The notes beneath the pieces are model-generated. The model was not told where the DNA came from. It did not search any database and saw nothing but the letters and a program-made list of their open reading frames with translations. From the NCBI GenBank assembly GCA_963924555.1, contig OZ004596.1, positions 4,350,139-4,414,138 on the forward strand: a DNA stretch of 64,000 nucleotides. Direction: 5' to 3'. Position numbers and translations under genes: made by a program. Origin of the DNA: Crambe crambe. Lineage: Eukaryota > Porifera > Demospongiae > Poecilosclerida > Crambeidae. Shown one piece after another: positions 23,786 through 34,085 of the stretch (its first letter is position 1; the number at the start of each line of letters is the position of its first letter).

Positions 23786-23793
23786 CATTTTAT
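23786..23793 (-). promoter_or_regulatory. Possible TATA box of P450 A
   Basis: The sense strand reads ACTATAAAATGC about 60 bp upstream of the start region. The same motif lies upstream of P450 B at 55161-55168. Confidence 0.4.
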
Positions 23794-23862
23794 AGTCTGC
23801 ACTTGCTAGCTGCAAGCCAAAACAAATATTTTAATGGCTTCTGTGGGTAGTACATGTAATAA

Positions 23863-24406
23863 CAAGTAAGGGAAAAAGCATTTCGTGAAATGAAAAAAGA
23901 TGTAGGGATGACCACTGCTCAAAAAAGTAAGGAAACAAGAAGGATGGAATCTTTGTTCTGTATATCCAGCCAACAATCCCTACATATACGTCGGGTAGCT
24001 TCAGATTATAGTGTAGTAATGTACGTATATGTAGGGATTGTTGGCTGGATATACAGAACAAAGATTCCATCCTTCTTGTTTCCTTACTTTTTTGAGCAGT
24101 GGTCATCCCTACATCTTTTTTCATTTCACGAAATGCTTTTTCCCTTACTTGTTCCTGGTCTTTTTTCCTCTCTTTTATGGTTTTAGCTATGTATAGAGTT
24201 CATTCTTCTATGTGTATGCAGGGACAGATGAAAGAAGAATAGTTCTCCAATAGCATACCAGCCCAATCATTATCAACGAGTCAAGGTGGAGGTAGAAGAT
24301 GCTGAAATAGAGTCTACCTTGTTGAATCTAAATCCCCGAGTCGATACAGTAGTCTATCATCATCATCATTATTCTAGCTACATATACCTATACCTATACC
24401 TAGGAC
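23863..24406. repeat. Hairpin repeat unit, left part, interrupted by the 6.9-kb transposon
   Basis: Two arms of about 125 bp (23865-23990 and 24022-24147) are near-perfect inverted copies around a spacer of about 31 bp. The arm starts AAGTAAGGGAAAAAGCATTT. Unique repeat DNA follows (TTGTTCCTGGTC to TATACCTAGGAC). The same unit recurs at 31316-34080. Long open frames seen on both strands of the hairpin are by-products of the palindrome and do not encode a recognised protein. Confidence 0.8.
24398..24406. repeat. Target-site duplication, left
   Basis: ACCTAGGAC, repeated exactly at 31307-31315 directly outside the other terminal repeat. Confidence 0.85.
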
Positions 24407-24524
24407 TAGTCTGGCGTCGCCAGCCCAGCTTTTCTTCTTTTTTTTTTTTTTTGTTTTTTTTTTGGGACGGGGAAGAAAAGTGGTCTGGGAGCGCTAGCAT
24501 CAACTACTTGTGTCGCCCGCGCGC
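24407..24524 (+). repeat. Left terminal inverted repeat
   Basis: Starts TAGTCTGGCGTCGCCAGCCC, then a T-rich run, GGGACGGGGAAGAAAAGTGG and CATCAACTACTTGTGTCGCC. Pairs with 31201-31306. Confidence 0.85.
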
Positions 24525-24654
24525 TCTATCGAAATAATTAAAAATTGCAATAAACATGCGTGTTGAATAATTTCACGCACACGTGGGTATTTCGAAATCT
24601 TTTCTGTAACTCGGCGCCAGCGGGAAAAAGTCGCAGTTGTTTCTTTGGAGTTGT

Positions 24655-27600
24655 ATGGAGTCAGATTTTTGTGTAGCTTGTGGTGGTCCTGCTCTACCTA
24701 AAAGCAGGAGGGTGGTAAAAGGTGAAATAGGAATGATATGGGCCAAGATTTTCCACAAAGAACTTGAAAGAAGGCAACTACAGCTTAATTTCACCACTAC
24801 CAGAGAGAATTACATGTGTAGGAGATGTCATGGTGGTTATCTCAAGATAGTGGACACTGAGCAGGTAAGATAAGGAGTACTTAAGCATGATTCATGAGCA
24901 ATAATATTCTTGGTTAGGAACTGTCACAAAGAGTTGAAAATGCTGAGTCTGTGATAATCCACAGAAGTAGTTCTGGCATTGTAAGTGCAGCCCATGTAGA
25001 GTACTCCAGCACTTGAAAAAAATTTTCTCATATAAACAGCCAGGTTGCCCTAGTCAGTCCACTAACCAACCCTCTGTCAGTCACTTCAAGGAGACCCCTT
25101 CTCAGACGATCATTTCTCGGCAGCTCCTATCTCAGGAGCCTGCATTGGAGCTCTCATCTCGGGAGCTATCCTCTCAGCAGCTCCCATCTCAGGAGATATT
25201 CTCTCCCCAGCTCTCATCTCAGCAGCAAAGAGAGCGTAAAAGAAGTGCTAGACAAACTCCTCTTTCACCACCTCCTGCAAGACGACTATCACTTCCAACT
25301 ACACCAAGTAATTTGTAGTGAAAATAATTAGGGTCAGCTTATTTCATAGTTCTTGCATTGTGTTACAGGTACTGGCCCACGTAGTGCTGGATTTTTATTT
25401 CCAACTGTCAGGCCCACTAGCATTCCTACTACCACTTCTCCAAGTGTTTCTGTATGTTTCAGCCTGACTTTACTCTGTAGCTAGTCCATATTAATTGTTT
25501 CTATTACAGGTAAACATTGATTATGCATGTGGCACACGGAAATATTCACTAACTCCTAGCAGGCGACACATAGGAAAAGCTGTGGCGAGGAGCAGCAATA
25601 GTGCTCTTGCTACTGAAGCATTGAAGAACCCGACTACAAAGAGATACATTGTCAAGAAGGTGGGTATTCTGTTGCGGAAGGAGTTAGTGAGTATGTGCTC
25701 AGACAAAACCAAGTCTGTGCTGAAAACTTTGAGTCTGGAGGAATTCACTTGGAAGCACTTGATTTCAGAACTATCGACTACTGCCCCCACCCTGTATTCC
25801 TTGCTTTTGTCATGCACACACACTCGGAAACCAAGACAAAACCGTGATGCAGTAATTGGAGTATGCTGTGCAGTCTTACTGAAGTTTCGGTATTCCAAGA
25901 TGAACCTGTGGCAAAAAATCGTGTCTCTTATTCTCTATGCTGGACGAAGTGGAAAAATGGTGAGATTTTTATAGCTAGCTATTATTTATCTATTTTGATT
26001 ACATATTGTTTTGTAGGTTTATGAGCGACTACAAAAGGCAGGGATATGCTTATCACACAGTACTGCATGTAAACTTGTTACAATGCTTGGTGAAGGGCAT
26101 GATACTTTGGTGAAGGAATGGAGGGACCAATTTTCACTGTCTCTGAAAGCTAATCATGAGGTATGAACTGATTGTAATTTTGATGGTAGCTAGCTATAAT
26201 TATGCTTGTTGTTTTTTTTCTAGACCATCAATCAAAGTTCTTCACACCATCAGTCAGCATGGCAGCCATTGTTGCAAGCCAGTGATGAAGAATGGGTTGC
26301 TATTGCTGACTCCATGAGTGATTACAGTTCTGAGTCTTCTAGTGACGATAATACTTCTGAACTTTCAGATAATGATTTTTCTGGCAGTGAAGTTGAAAAT
26401 CTTGATGAAAGTGAGTAATGACGTATTTTTGGTTGTGATAATATTAGCATAACAACTACTTCTATAGTGGATACCTCTGATCTGACTACTTCACCAGATT
26501 GTACCATGGATCAAGATATAGCTATCAGGTGAATACACAAAACCACCGAATATTATTGATTCTGTCTGATTAATTTTCAGGTGCAGCTAGCTTGGAGGGA
26601 GAGTTAGCAGCTGCAAATGAGTCTGGTATGCAGAAGATCTTAACAATTACTTACCTATCAGAGAGTGCGGTAGCACTCTCTATGTAGGGATGACTCGGAC
26701 GGCCGCGCGCGCCACCTATAGACTAATACTAAAGTGAAATTCTAGTTCTCCCACTTAGACCTAACAAAAGCTACTGTAAATTATTATCCAGCCTACTAGA
26801 GCCTACTACAATGTGCAGACCAAGTTTCAGGACCAGGGAGCTTACCGTTTCAGAAATACGGCAAGCAGGTAAATCGCTATATTCTTCTTCTTCTCTATTA
26901 TTATTATTATTAGCCTCTCGAACCACTCAAGCTACAGCCATGATTTCTGGACAAATCCACTCCAAATTCTACCAACTACGATCTTTTCTACTCGTTGATC
27001 CTCGAAAGAATCGATGAAAAAGGAGACACTATGGAGCACAGCACTCGACTAATTCAATTAGGAAGCCATCTTTTCTATAATACGCATGCGCATGTACTTG
27101 AATATCCAATTATTCGAAATCATAATATTACTCAGCTGTCTCTAGATAGCTAGCTAGCTAGCTCTAGCTGATGATAGACTACTGTATCGATTCGGGGATT
27201 TAGATTCATCACGGTAGACTCTATTTCAGCATCTTCGACCTCCAAGTATGGCTCAACAACACAACACCTTGACTCGATAAATGATTGGGCTGGTATGCTA
27301 TTGGAGAACTTCTTTCATCTGTCCCTGCATACACATAGAAGAATGAACTCTAATCATAGCTAAAACCATAAAAGAGAGGAAAAAAGACCAGGAACAAGTA
27401 AGGGAAAAAGCATTTCGTGAAATGAAAAAAAGATGTAGGGATGACCACTGCTCAAAAAAGTAAGGAAACAAGAAGGATGGAAATGGGATCAATCTTTGTT
27501 CTGTATATCCAGCCAACAATCCCTACATATACGTCAGGTAACTTCAGATTATAGTGTAGTAATGTGTGTATATGTAGGGATTGTTGGCTGGATATACAGA

Positions 27601-29575
27601 ACAAAGATTGATCCCATCTCCATCCTTCTTGTTTCCTTACTTTTTTGAGCAGTGGTCATCCCTACATCTTTTTTTTTCATTTCACGAAATGCTTTTTCCC
27701 TTATTGTAATTATTGGTGATACATGCCTAATATGCAGCTCAGCTACCCTCTACCCCCAAGTTTCTAGGATACAAACTTGTAGGTGATAATATTGATAAGG
27801 AGGTGAAGGCAAGATTTATGAGAGTGGATGAGCATCGTGGGCAGTCCCTCCATTATTTCCACTATTGCGCGATCCAGAATCGGGTTGACTTCACAGGCTA
27901 TCCTGATGTCCACCCTGATACATGTCTTGACAGCCCACAAAGAAGAGCACAATTTCTGTTGTCATCTGATGAAGATGACAAGGCTCTTGCCAACAACTTC
28001 ACTATCCTGGTATCAAGAATTTTATATGATAACATGCCATTCTTCAAAGTCACCTTTGATGGGATTGTCACATGGCACATCCAGCATGAGAATACTGTCG
28101 AAATGTCTGTTGTGGTAAGCAATAAATGTGGCTATATGATAATGAATATTAAATTTTAGCTATGGCACTACAAGGTACCTCTTGGAGTTATATTGAAAAA
28201 TGAAAATAAAGGGGATGAGATGGTGGACATCCTCTCAGAACTCCACCAGTATGTCCCCAGTTTTGATTATGGAGAGAAGGTGTATGAAGTGCCATCAGGA
28301 CGAACTTTGACAGTGCCCCAGAGCTGTGTGCGGAGGATATTGGTTGCTGGAGATCAGTTGACTGCTGCCAGAGTGAGGGCAGCTAAGAGAGCTAGGGCAA
28401 ATAGTTTATCAGTAGGAAGTCGCTTAGAAGGGTTAGAACCGACAGCTGCTGACTTTCATGTTCTGCTTAACCTACTTGATGTGAGTTTTCAGAGTAGTGG
28501 TGTGCATTTTTAAGAGTCCTTTTATTGTCTTGCAGGTAGCATGGAAGTATTTTTACTCCACTGATTCTAGTAAAGAACTTGGTACACTTTACCAGTTACG
28601 TAATGTTATTGGGCGTACAAATGTAAATGGTGACCCTGTACACAAGTTCAATGAGTGTGATGATTTTTTTAAGTTGGTGGTGACCTGCCATGTTTTAGTG
28701 GCAGCAATGAAGGTACTGTCTATGGAGTCTCTTGATGATGTACCATTAATCCCTGGCACTGAAATTCCTGCTGGCGATTCATGGATGGAGTCCAATGAAA
28801 AGCGCCGAGAGGTTTTTCAATCTATTTGTGACAGAATAGTCAGTAAATTTGGCCAGTTCAGATTCCAAACAGCTTTGTCGCGTTCATCTGATAAGGTTTG
28901 TCATTTCAGTATTAGTTAAAGTGAGTGATATTTCTGTACATACCGGTAATTATGTAGGTTCATGAGTATGCCACAAAGTTACTAGGCTTTGGGCTATTTT
29001 ATCTTGAACTTCGTGATGCCATCAGGGAAGGTGACGGGCAGCGGGTTCTTAGATGTTGGAAATACTTACTTCTGATATTCAAGAGTTCCAACCGCCACAA
29101 CTACTCTGTAGAAGTTCTTAACATGTTAGCACAATTTTATTATAAGCTCACTCCTCGTGAAGCTCAAGAATTGATTTGGTCCCGATTTGTGAACACCCAT
29201 TCCACTCCCGGGTACAATATTCCAGAGGACCTACATCAGGAGCACCTCAACCGAGTTATAAAAGACTGTATTAAGGGCTTGGCAGCAAACAAGACAGCAG
29301 CTGCAGTGACCAAAGTGGGGAAGGCATTGGGAGCCCTGTATCCCATGCTTGGAAACTATGATGAAGATAATTCTGTGACCAATCCATCAGGACGACATAA
29401 AGTTCCAAACTGGGATAAGGATCACAACTTGGTGATTGACCGGCTCCTGATTGGCGATGTTTTTACACAGAAAAAAGAAAAACGTTATCACCTGAGTTTC
29501 CAGAAACCCAGAGATTTTCTACGTTCAATGAAGCAAGAAGTACTTGTTAACTGGATGGCATCACATTTAAAGTAA
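24655..29575 (+). CDS. DUF6589-type protein, candidate transposase of the element
   Basis: Spliced gene; exons read as 24655-24864, 24918-24980, 25040-25307, 25369-25451, 25510-25959, 26017-26160, 26224-26410, 26468-(26500 or 26528), 26581-26625, 27738-28114, 28160-28480, 28536-28895 and 28958-29575. With the 26500 border all frames join and give about 1,050 residues. The start is ATG 24655 (MESDFCVACG). N-terminal Cys pairs (CVAC, CRRC) look like a zinc knuckle, followed by a short helix and a Ser/Gln/Pro-rich linker. The C-terminal half has landmarks I associate with DUF6589 proteins: GYKLVGDNIDK, FDGIVTW, LVAGDQLTAARVR, LYQLRNVIGRTN, IPEDLHQEHLNR. FDG, AGDQ and the EH of DLHQEHLN could be a DDE-like set, which is inference. 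The weak donor GTACCA at 26501 is needed because the stronger donor at 26529 breaks frame, so a lesion here is possible. It faces the helicase gene tail to tail. Confidence 0.7.
26659..27712 (-). mobile_element. Composite hairpin repeat nested in an intron of the DUF6589-type gene
   Basis: About 1.05 kb, the inverse of 33243-34321. It starts with the self-complementary AGAGAGTGCGGTAGCACTCTCT, passes through a CG-rich stretch (GGCCGCGCGCGCC) and a TTATTA-type microsatellite, and ends in a foldback hairpin (27392-27706). It lies between coding exons 26581-26625 and 27738-28114, so splicing could remove it. The short open frame at 26811-27017 lies inside the repeat and recurs in all copies, so I do not take it as a gene. 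Confidence 0.75.
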
Positions 29576-29628
29576 CTAACAACTCTATATCTCTCTTTAT
29601 ATATAGTAAATGTTTAATCACCAAAAAA

Positions 29629-31082
29629 TTATGTAAGTGGCACAAAAGAGGTATAATTTTTGTCACAATTGGAACATTTACATTGAGTGCGACACAAATC
29701 ACAACACAAACATAGAGGTCCCTCATAAGATCTAACATAATTATCAAAATTACCAAATAAAATGTCTCGCCTGCAAGATGTTCTGTTTGCAAGGTAAGCA
29801 GACATGTTCTCATCTGGAGTTTTGTTCCCTTTGATGCTCTTCTGGATGAGAATAGCCAGACTTTGTGAACCATCACACCCAGCTCTTCCTGTTTCTTGTA
29901 CGTAAGACTCGATGTCACCTGGAGGCCCATAGTGGACTATTTGCCGAACATCAGGGCAGTCAATGCCCATACCGAATGCAATGGTAGCCAAAACTAATCT
30001 TAGTGAGGATTGGCCTCGAAAAATGTGTACTATCTCGTTCTGCACCGCCTCCTCTGTACTACTCTGTACATGTCCACAAGACGAAAACCAGGTAAGTCAG
30101 GTGAACCACTTGGGTAAGTGAAGTCTACACTGAGAAAATCACGAAAGTACAGATACAAGCTTGAAGAGTCATCACATGTTCTGCAATAAATTATTGTTCG
30201 GGTACAGTTGGGCCCATGTTTACGCAATTTCTCAGCCAAAGGTTGAAATGTTTCTTCAATGGACAAGAATATACCATGGAGTAGGTGATGTTTGCCTTGG
30301 AAGGCAGTCGTGCCACTACTACCTCATTATGCATTCCAACAAGCCTTGCAACCTCTTTCCGAAGCAGCTTGCTCGCAGTAGCTGTCAGGGCCATTATATT
30401 AACACTAGGGGGCAACAGACTCCTCACTTCCCCAATCCTTAATAAAATACTTCGAAAAGAATGGCCCCTATACAAAGTAAAAATATATTGGTAAAAGTTT
30501 TACCTACGAAATGGGGTTTATGCTTACCACTTTGCTACTGCATGTGCTTCATCAACAATAAATGCACGAAGGCAAGAAGAATAGACACTGCTAAGAAGCA
30601 CCTTTCGCCACTTCTTGCTTCCAAGGAGCATCTCAGGCGTAAAATATACCAACTGGTAAAGTCCTTGAACAACACCTTTCACAATCTCATCATGCTGTTC
30701 AGCTGTAATGTAACAGGCCTTGACTCCTCGTTCAGAAAGAGAAGATACCTGGAATTCATAGTGCAGGATGGCTCTAAAAAGCACTGTCTTACTGAATACC
30801 TAGCTAGCTAACTTGCTAGAGCTTTTCTTTGATATAGCTACTGACCTGATCTTTAATAATAGCAGTAAGTGGAGTCACCACTACGACAATCGAAGGACCT
30901 TTACAAGGAGCTACTTTATCAAACAGTGATGGCAGACACTGAAAACAGGCGCTTTTTCCGAAACCAGTCGGTAAAACTGCGAACACATCGCCCTTAAAAA
31001 TCGCTTTTACCACTTCCAGCTGTTATGGCTTCACGCCAGGTATTCCTAAGTCTAAAAACACTGCTCTCAATGACTTCTCCAT
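29629..31082 (-). pseudogene. RecQ-type DNA helicase, decayed
   Basis: Superfamily 2 3'-5' helicase of RecQ type. Exons 31082-30846, 30748-30528 and 30467-29629. Visible motifs: I (LPTGFGKSACFQ), Ia (VTPLTAIIKDQ), II (VDEAHAVAKW), III (MALTATASK), IV region (TIIYCRTCDD), V ([20 protein letters not shown]), VI ([10 protein letters not shown]), then a Cys-rich end ([16 protein letters not shown]) like the RecQ zinc-binding region. Lesions: in-frame TAA at 31025-31023 in the motif 0 region (before QLEVV), apparent 1-base losses near 30272 and 30057, and Arg to Cys at the last arginine of motif VI (29877-29875). With two bases added back the exons total a whole number of codons (about 432 residues), supporting two single-base deletions. 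This gene type occurs in many cnidarian and sponge genomes. Here it lies tail to tail with the DUF6589-type gene inside the same TIRs. Confidence 0.8.
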
Positions 31083-31200
31083 TATAGCTCTAAATTGACA
31101 CGTGTCATTATTATGAATAAATCGTGGGTGTGTCTCGCCAACATTGATACTACTTCACGTGACTGAATAGAGCAATCTGATTGGGACGCAGCTATAGCTG

Positions 31201-31306
31201 CGCGCGCGGGCGACACAAGTAGTTGATGCTAGAGCCACCAGACCACTTTTCTTCCCCGTCCCAAAAAAAAAAAAAGAAGAAAAGCTGGGCTGGCGACGCC
31301 AGACTA
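31201..31306 (-). repeat. Right terminal inverted repeat
   Basis: Complement of the left terminal repeat. It differs mainly in the length of the homopolymer run and by a few substitutions around TGGTGGCTCTAGC. Confidence 0.85.
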
Positions 31307-31315
31307 ACCTAGGAC
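31307..31315. repeat. Target-site duplication, right
   Basis: ACCTAGGAC, an exact copy of 24398-24406. It is followed by CTAGCTAGCTAGC as in the uninterrupted hairpin units. Confidence 0.85.
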
Positions 31316-34047
31316 CTAGCTAGCTAGCTAGCTAGAGGCAGCTGAGTAATATTATAATTTCGAATAATTGGATATCAAATACATGCGCATGCGTATTATA
31401 GAAAAGATGGCTTCCTAATTGAATTAGTCGAGTGCTGTGCTCCTTAGTGTCTCCTTTTTCATCGACTCTTTCGAGGATCAACGAGTAGAAAAGATCGTAG
31501 TTCGTAGAATTTGGAGTGGATTTGTCCAGAAATCATAGCTGTAGCTTGAGTGGTTCGAGAGATATGGTTGTCTAAGAAGAATAATAATAAGAAGAAGAAT
31601 AATAACAAGTTGAAAAAAGATGTAGGGATGACCACTGCACAAAAAAGTAAGGAAACAAGAAGGATGGAATCTTTGTTCTGTATATCCAGCCAACAATCCC
31701 TACATATACGTCGGGTAGCTTCAGATTATAGTGTAGTAATGTACGTACATGTAGGGATTGTTGGCTGGATATACAGAACAAAGATTCCATCCTTCTTGTT
31801 TCCTTACTTTTTTGTGCAGTGGTCATCCCTACATCTTTTTTCATTTCACGAAATGCTTTTTCCCTTACTTGTTCCTGGTCTTTTTTTCCTCTCTTTTATG
31901 GTTTTAGCTATGTATAGAGTTCATTCTTCTATGTGTATGCAGGGACAGATGAAAGAAGAATAGTTCTCCAATAGCATACCAGCCCAATCACTATCAACGA
32001 GTCAAGGTGGAGGTAGAAGATGGTGAAATAGAGTCTACCTTGTTGAATCTAAATCCCCGAGTCGATACAGTAGTCTATCATCATCATCACTATTCTAGCT
32101 ACATATACCTATACCTAGCTAGCTAGCTAGAGGCAGCTGAATAATATTATAATTTCGAATAATTGGATATCAAATACATGCGCATGCGTATTATAGAAAA
32201 GATGGCTTCCTAATTGAATTAGTCGAGTGACTTGAGTGCTGTGCTCCTTAGTGTCTCCTTTTTCATCGACTCTTTCGAGGATCAACGAGTAGAAAAGATC
32301 GTAGTTCGTAGAATTTGGAGTGGATTTGTCCAGAAATCATAGCTGTAGCTTGAGTGGTTCGAGAGATATGGTTGTCTAAGAAGAATAATAATAATAAGAA
32401 GAATAATAATAATAATAATAAGGGAAAAAGCATTTCGTGAAATGAAAAAAGATGTAAGGATGACCACTGCACAAAAAAGTAAGGAAACAAGAAGGATGGA
32501 ATCTTTGTTCTGTATATCCAGCCAACAATCCCTACATATACGTCGGGTAGCTTCAGATTATAGTGTAGTAATGTACGTACATGTAGGGATTGTTGGCTGG
32601 ATATACAGAACAAAGATTCCATCCTTCTTGTTTCCTTACTTTTTTGTGCAGTGGTCATCCTTACATCTTTTTTCATTTCACGAAATGCTTTTTCCCTTAC
32701 TTGTTCCTGGTCTTTTTTTCCTCTCTTTTATGGTTTTAGCTATGTATAGAGTTCATTCTTCTATGTGTATGCAGGGACAGATGAAAGAAGAATAGTTCTC
32801 CAATAGCATACCAGCCCAATCACTATCAACGAGTCAAGGTGGAGGTAGAAGATGCTGAAATAGAGTCTACCTTGTTGAATCTAAATCCCCGAGTCGATAC
32901 AGTAGTCTATCATCATCATCACTATTCTAGCTACATATACCTATACCTAGCTAGCTAGCTAGCTAGCTAGAGGCAGCTGAATAATATTATAATTTCGAAT
33001 AATTCGATATCAAATACATGCGCATGCGTATTATAGAAAAGATGGCTTCCTAATTGAATTAGTCGAGTGCTGTGCTCCTTAGTGTCTCCTTTTTCATCGA
33101 CTCTTTCGAGGATCAACGAGTAGAAAAGATCGTAGTTCGTAGAATTTGGAGTGGATTTGTCCAGAAATCATAGCTGTAGCTTGAGTGGTTCGAGAGATAT
33201 GGTTGTCTAAGAAGAATAATAAGAAGAAGAATAATAACAAGTAAGGGAAAAAGCATTTCGTGAAATGAAAAAAAGATGTAGGGATGACCACTGCTCAAAA
33301 AAGTAAGGAAACAAGAAGGATGGAAATGGGATCAATCTTTGTTCTGTATATCCAGCCAACAATCCATACATATACACACATTACTACACTATAATCTGAA
33401 GTTACCTGACGTATATGTAGGGATTGTTGGCTGGATATACAGAACAAAGATTGATCCCATTTCCATCCTTCTTGTTTCCTTACTTTTTTGAGCAGTGGTC
33501 ATCCCTACATCTTTTTTTCATTTCACGAAATGCTTTTTCCCTTACTTGTTCCTGGTCTTTTTTCCTCTCTTTTATGGTTTTAGCTATGATTAGAGTTCAT
33601 TCTTCTATGTGTATGCAGGGACAGATGAAAGAAGTTCTCCAATAGCATACCAGCCCAATCATTTATCGAGTCAAGGTGTTGTGTTGTTGAGCCATACTTG
33701 GAGGTCGAAGATGCTGAAATAGAGTCTACCGCGGTGAATCTAAATCCCCGAATCGATACAGTAGTCTATCATCATCATTATCCAGAGCTAGCTAGCTAGC
33801 TAGAGACAGCTGAGTAATATTATGATTTCGAATAATTGGATATTCAAATACATGCGCATGCGTATTATAGAAAAGATGGCTTCCTAATTGAATTAGTCGA
33901 GTGCTGTGCTCCATAGTGTCTCCTTTTTCATCGACTCTTTCGAGGATCAACGAGTAGAAAAGATCGTAGTTGGTAGAATTTGGAGTGGATTTGTCCAGAA
34001 ATCATGGCTGTAGCTTGAGTGGTTCGAGAGATATGGTTGTCTAAGAA

Positions 34048-34080
<33 letters not shown>
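31316..34080. repeat. Tandem array of hairpin-containing units (period about 800-832 bp)
   Basis: Three units plus a partial. The anchor GATCAACGAGTAGAAAAGATCG recurs near 31481, 32282, 33113 and 33945. Each unit has a GCTA-rich spacer, an AATTGGATAT to CATGCGCATGCG segment, a TAATAA/GAAGAA microsatellite and a foldback hairpin (31608-31880, 32420-32701, 33239-33546). The array was the landing site of the 6.9-kb element. No protein gene is supported. Confidence 0.8.

Positions 34081-34085
<5 letters not shown>

Larger units (their letters stand above)
24407..31306. mobile_element. 6.9-kb DNA transposon with TIRs, 9-bp TSD, DUF6589-type gene and RecQ-type helicase
   Basis: The left end reads TAGTCTGGCGTCGCCAGCCC from 24407 and the right end is its complement ending at 31306. 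The inverted similarity extends about 118 bp on the left (to 24524) and about 106 bp on the right (from 31201), interrupted only by different lengths of a T/A run. Both ends are flanked by ACCTAGGAC (24398-24406 and 31307-31315), and removing the element with one copy of the duplication restores a continuous hairpin-unit sequence like that at 32095-32140. Inside are two convergent genes whose stops are 53 bp apart. A cut-and-paste mechanism is inferred from the TIR/TSD structure. The 9-bp duplication and the gene pair do not match a superfamily I can name with confidence (MULE gives 9-11 bp, Merlin 8-9 bp, Academ carries a helicase but gives 3-4 bp). This copy appears non-autonomous because the helicase is damaged. 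Confidence 0.85.

Noticed and set aside
23890-24186. Open frames of about 97 codons on both strands of the hairpins (starting MKKDVGMTTAQKSKETRRM)
   Set aside because: They are produced by the palindromic arms, read the same on both strands, recur in every hairpin copy and have no domain or splice support.
24407-31306. Assignment of the element to Academ, MULE or Merlin
   Set aside because: Academ carries a helicase but makes 3-4 bp duplications and uses an XPG-type nuclease not seen here. MULE and Merlin duplication lengths are compatible but their transposase signatures were not recognised.
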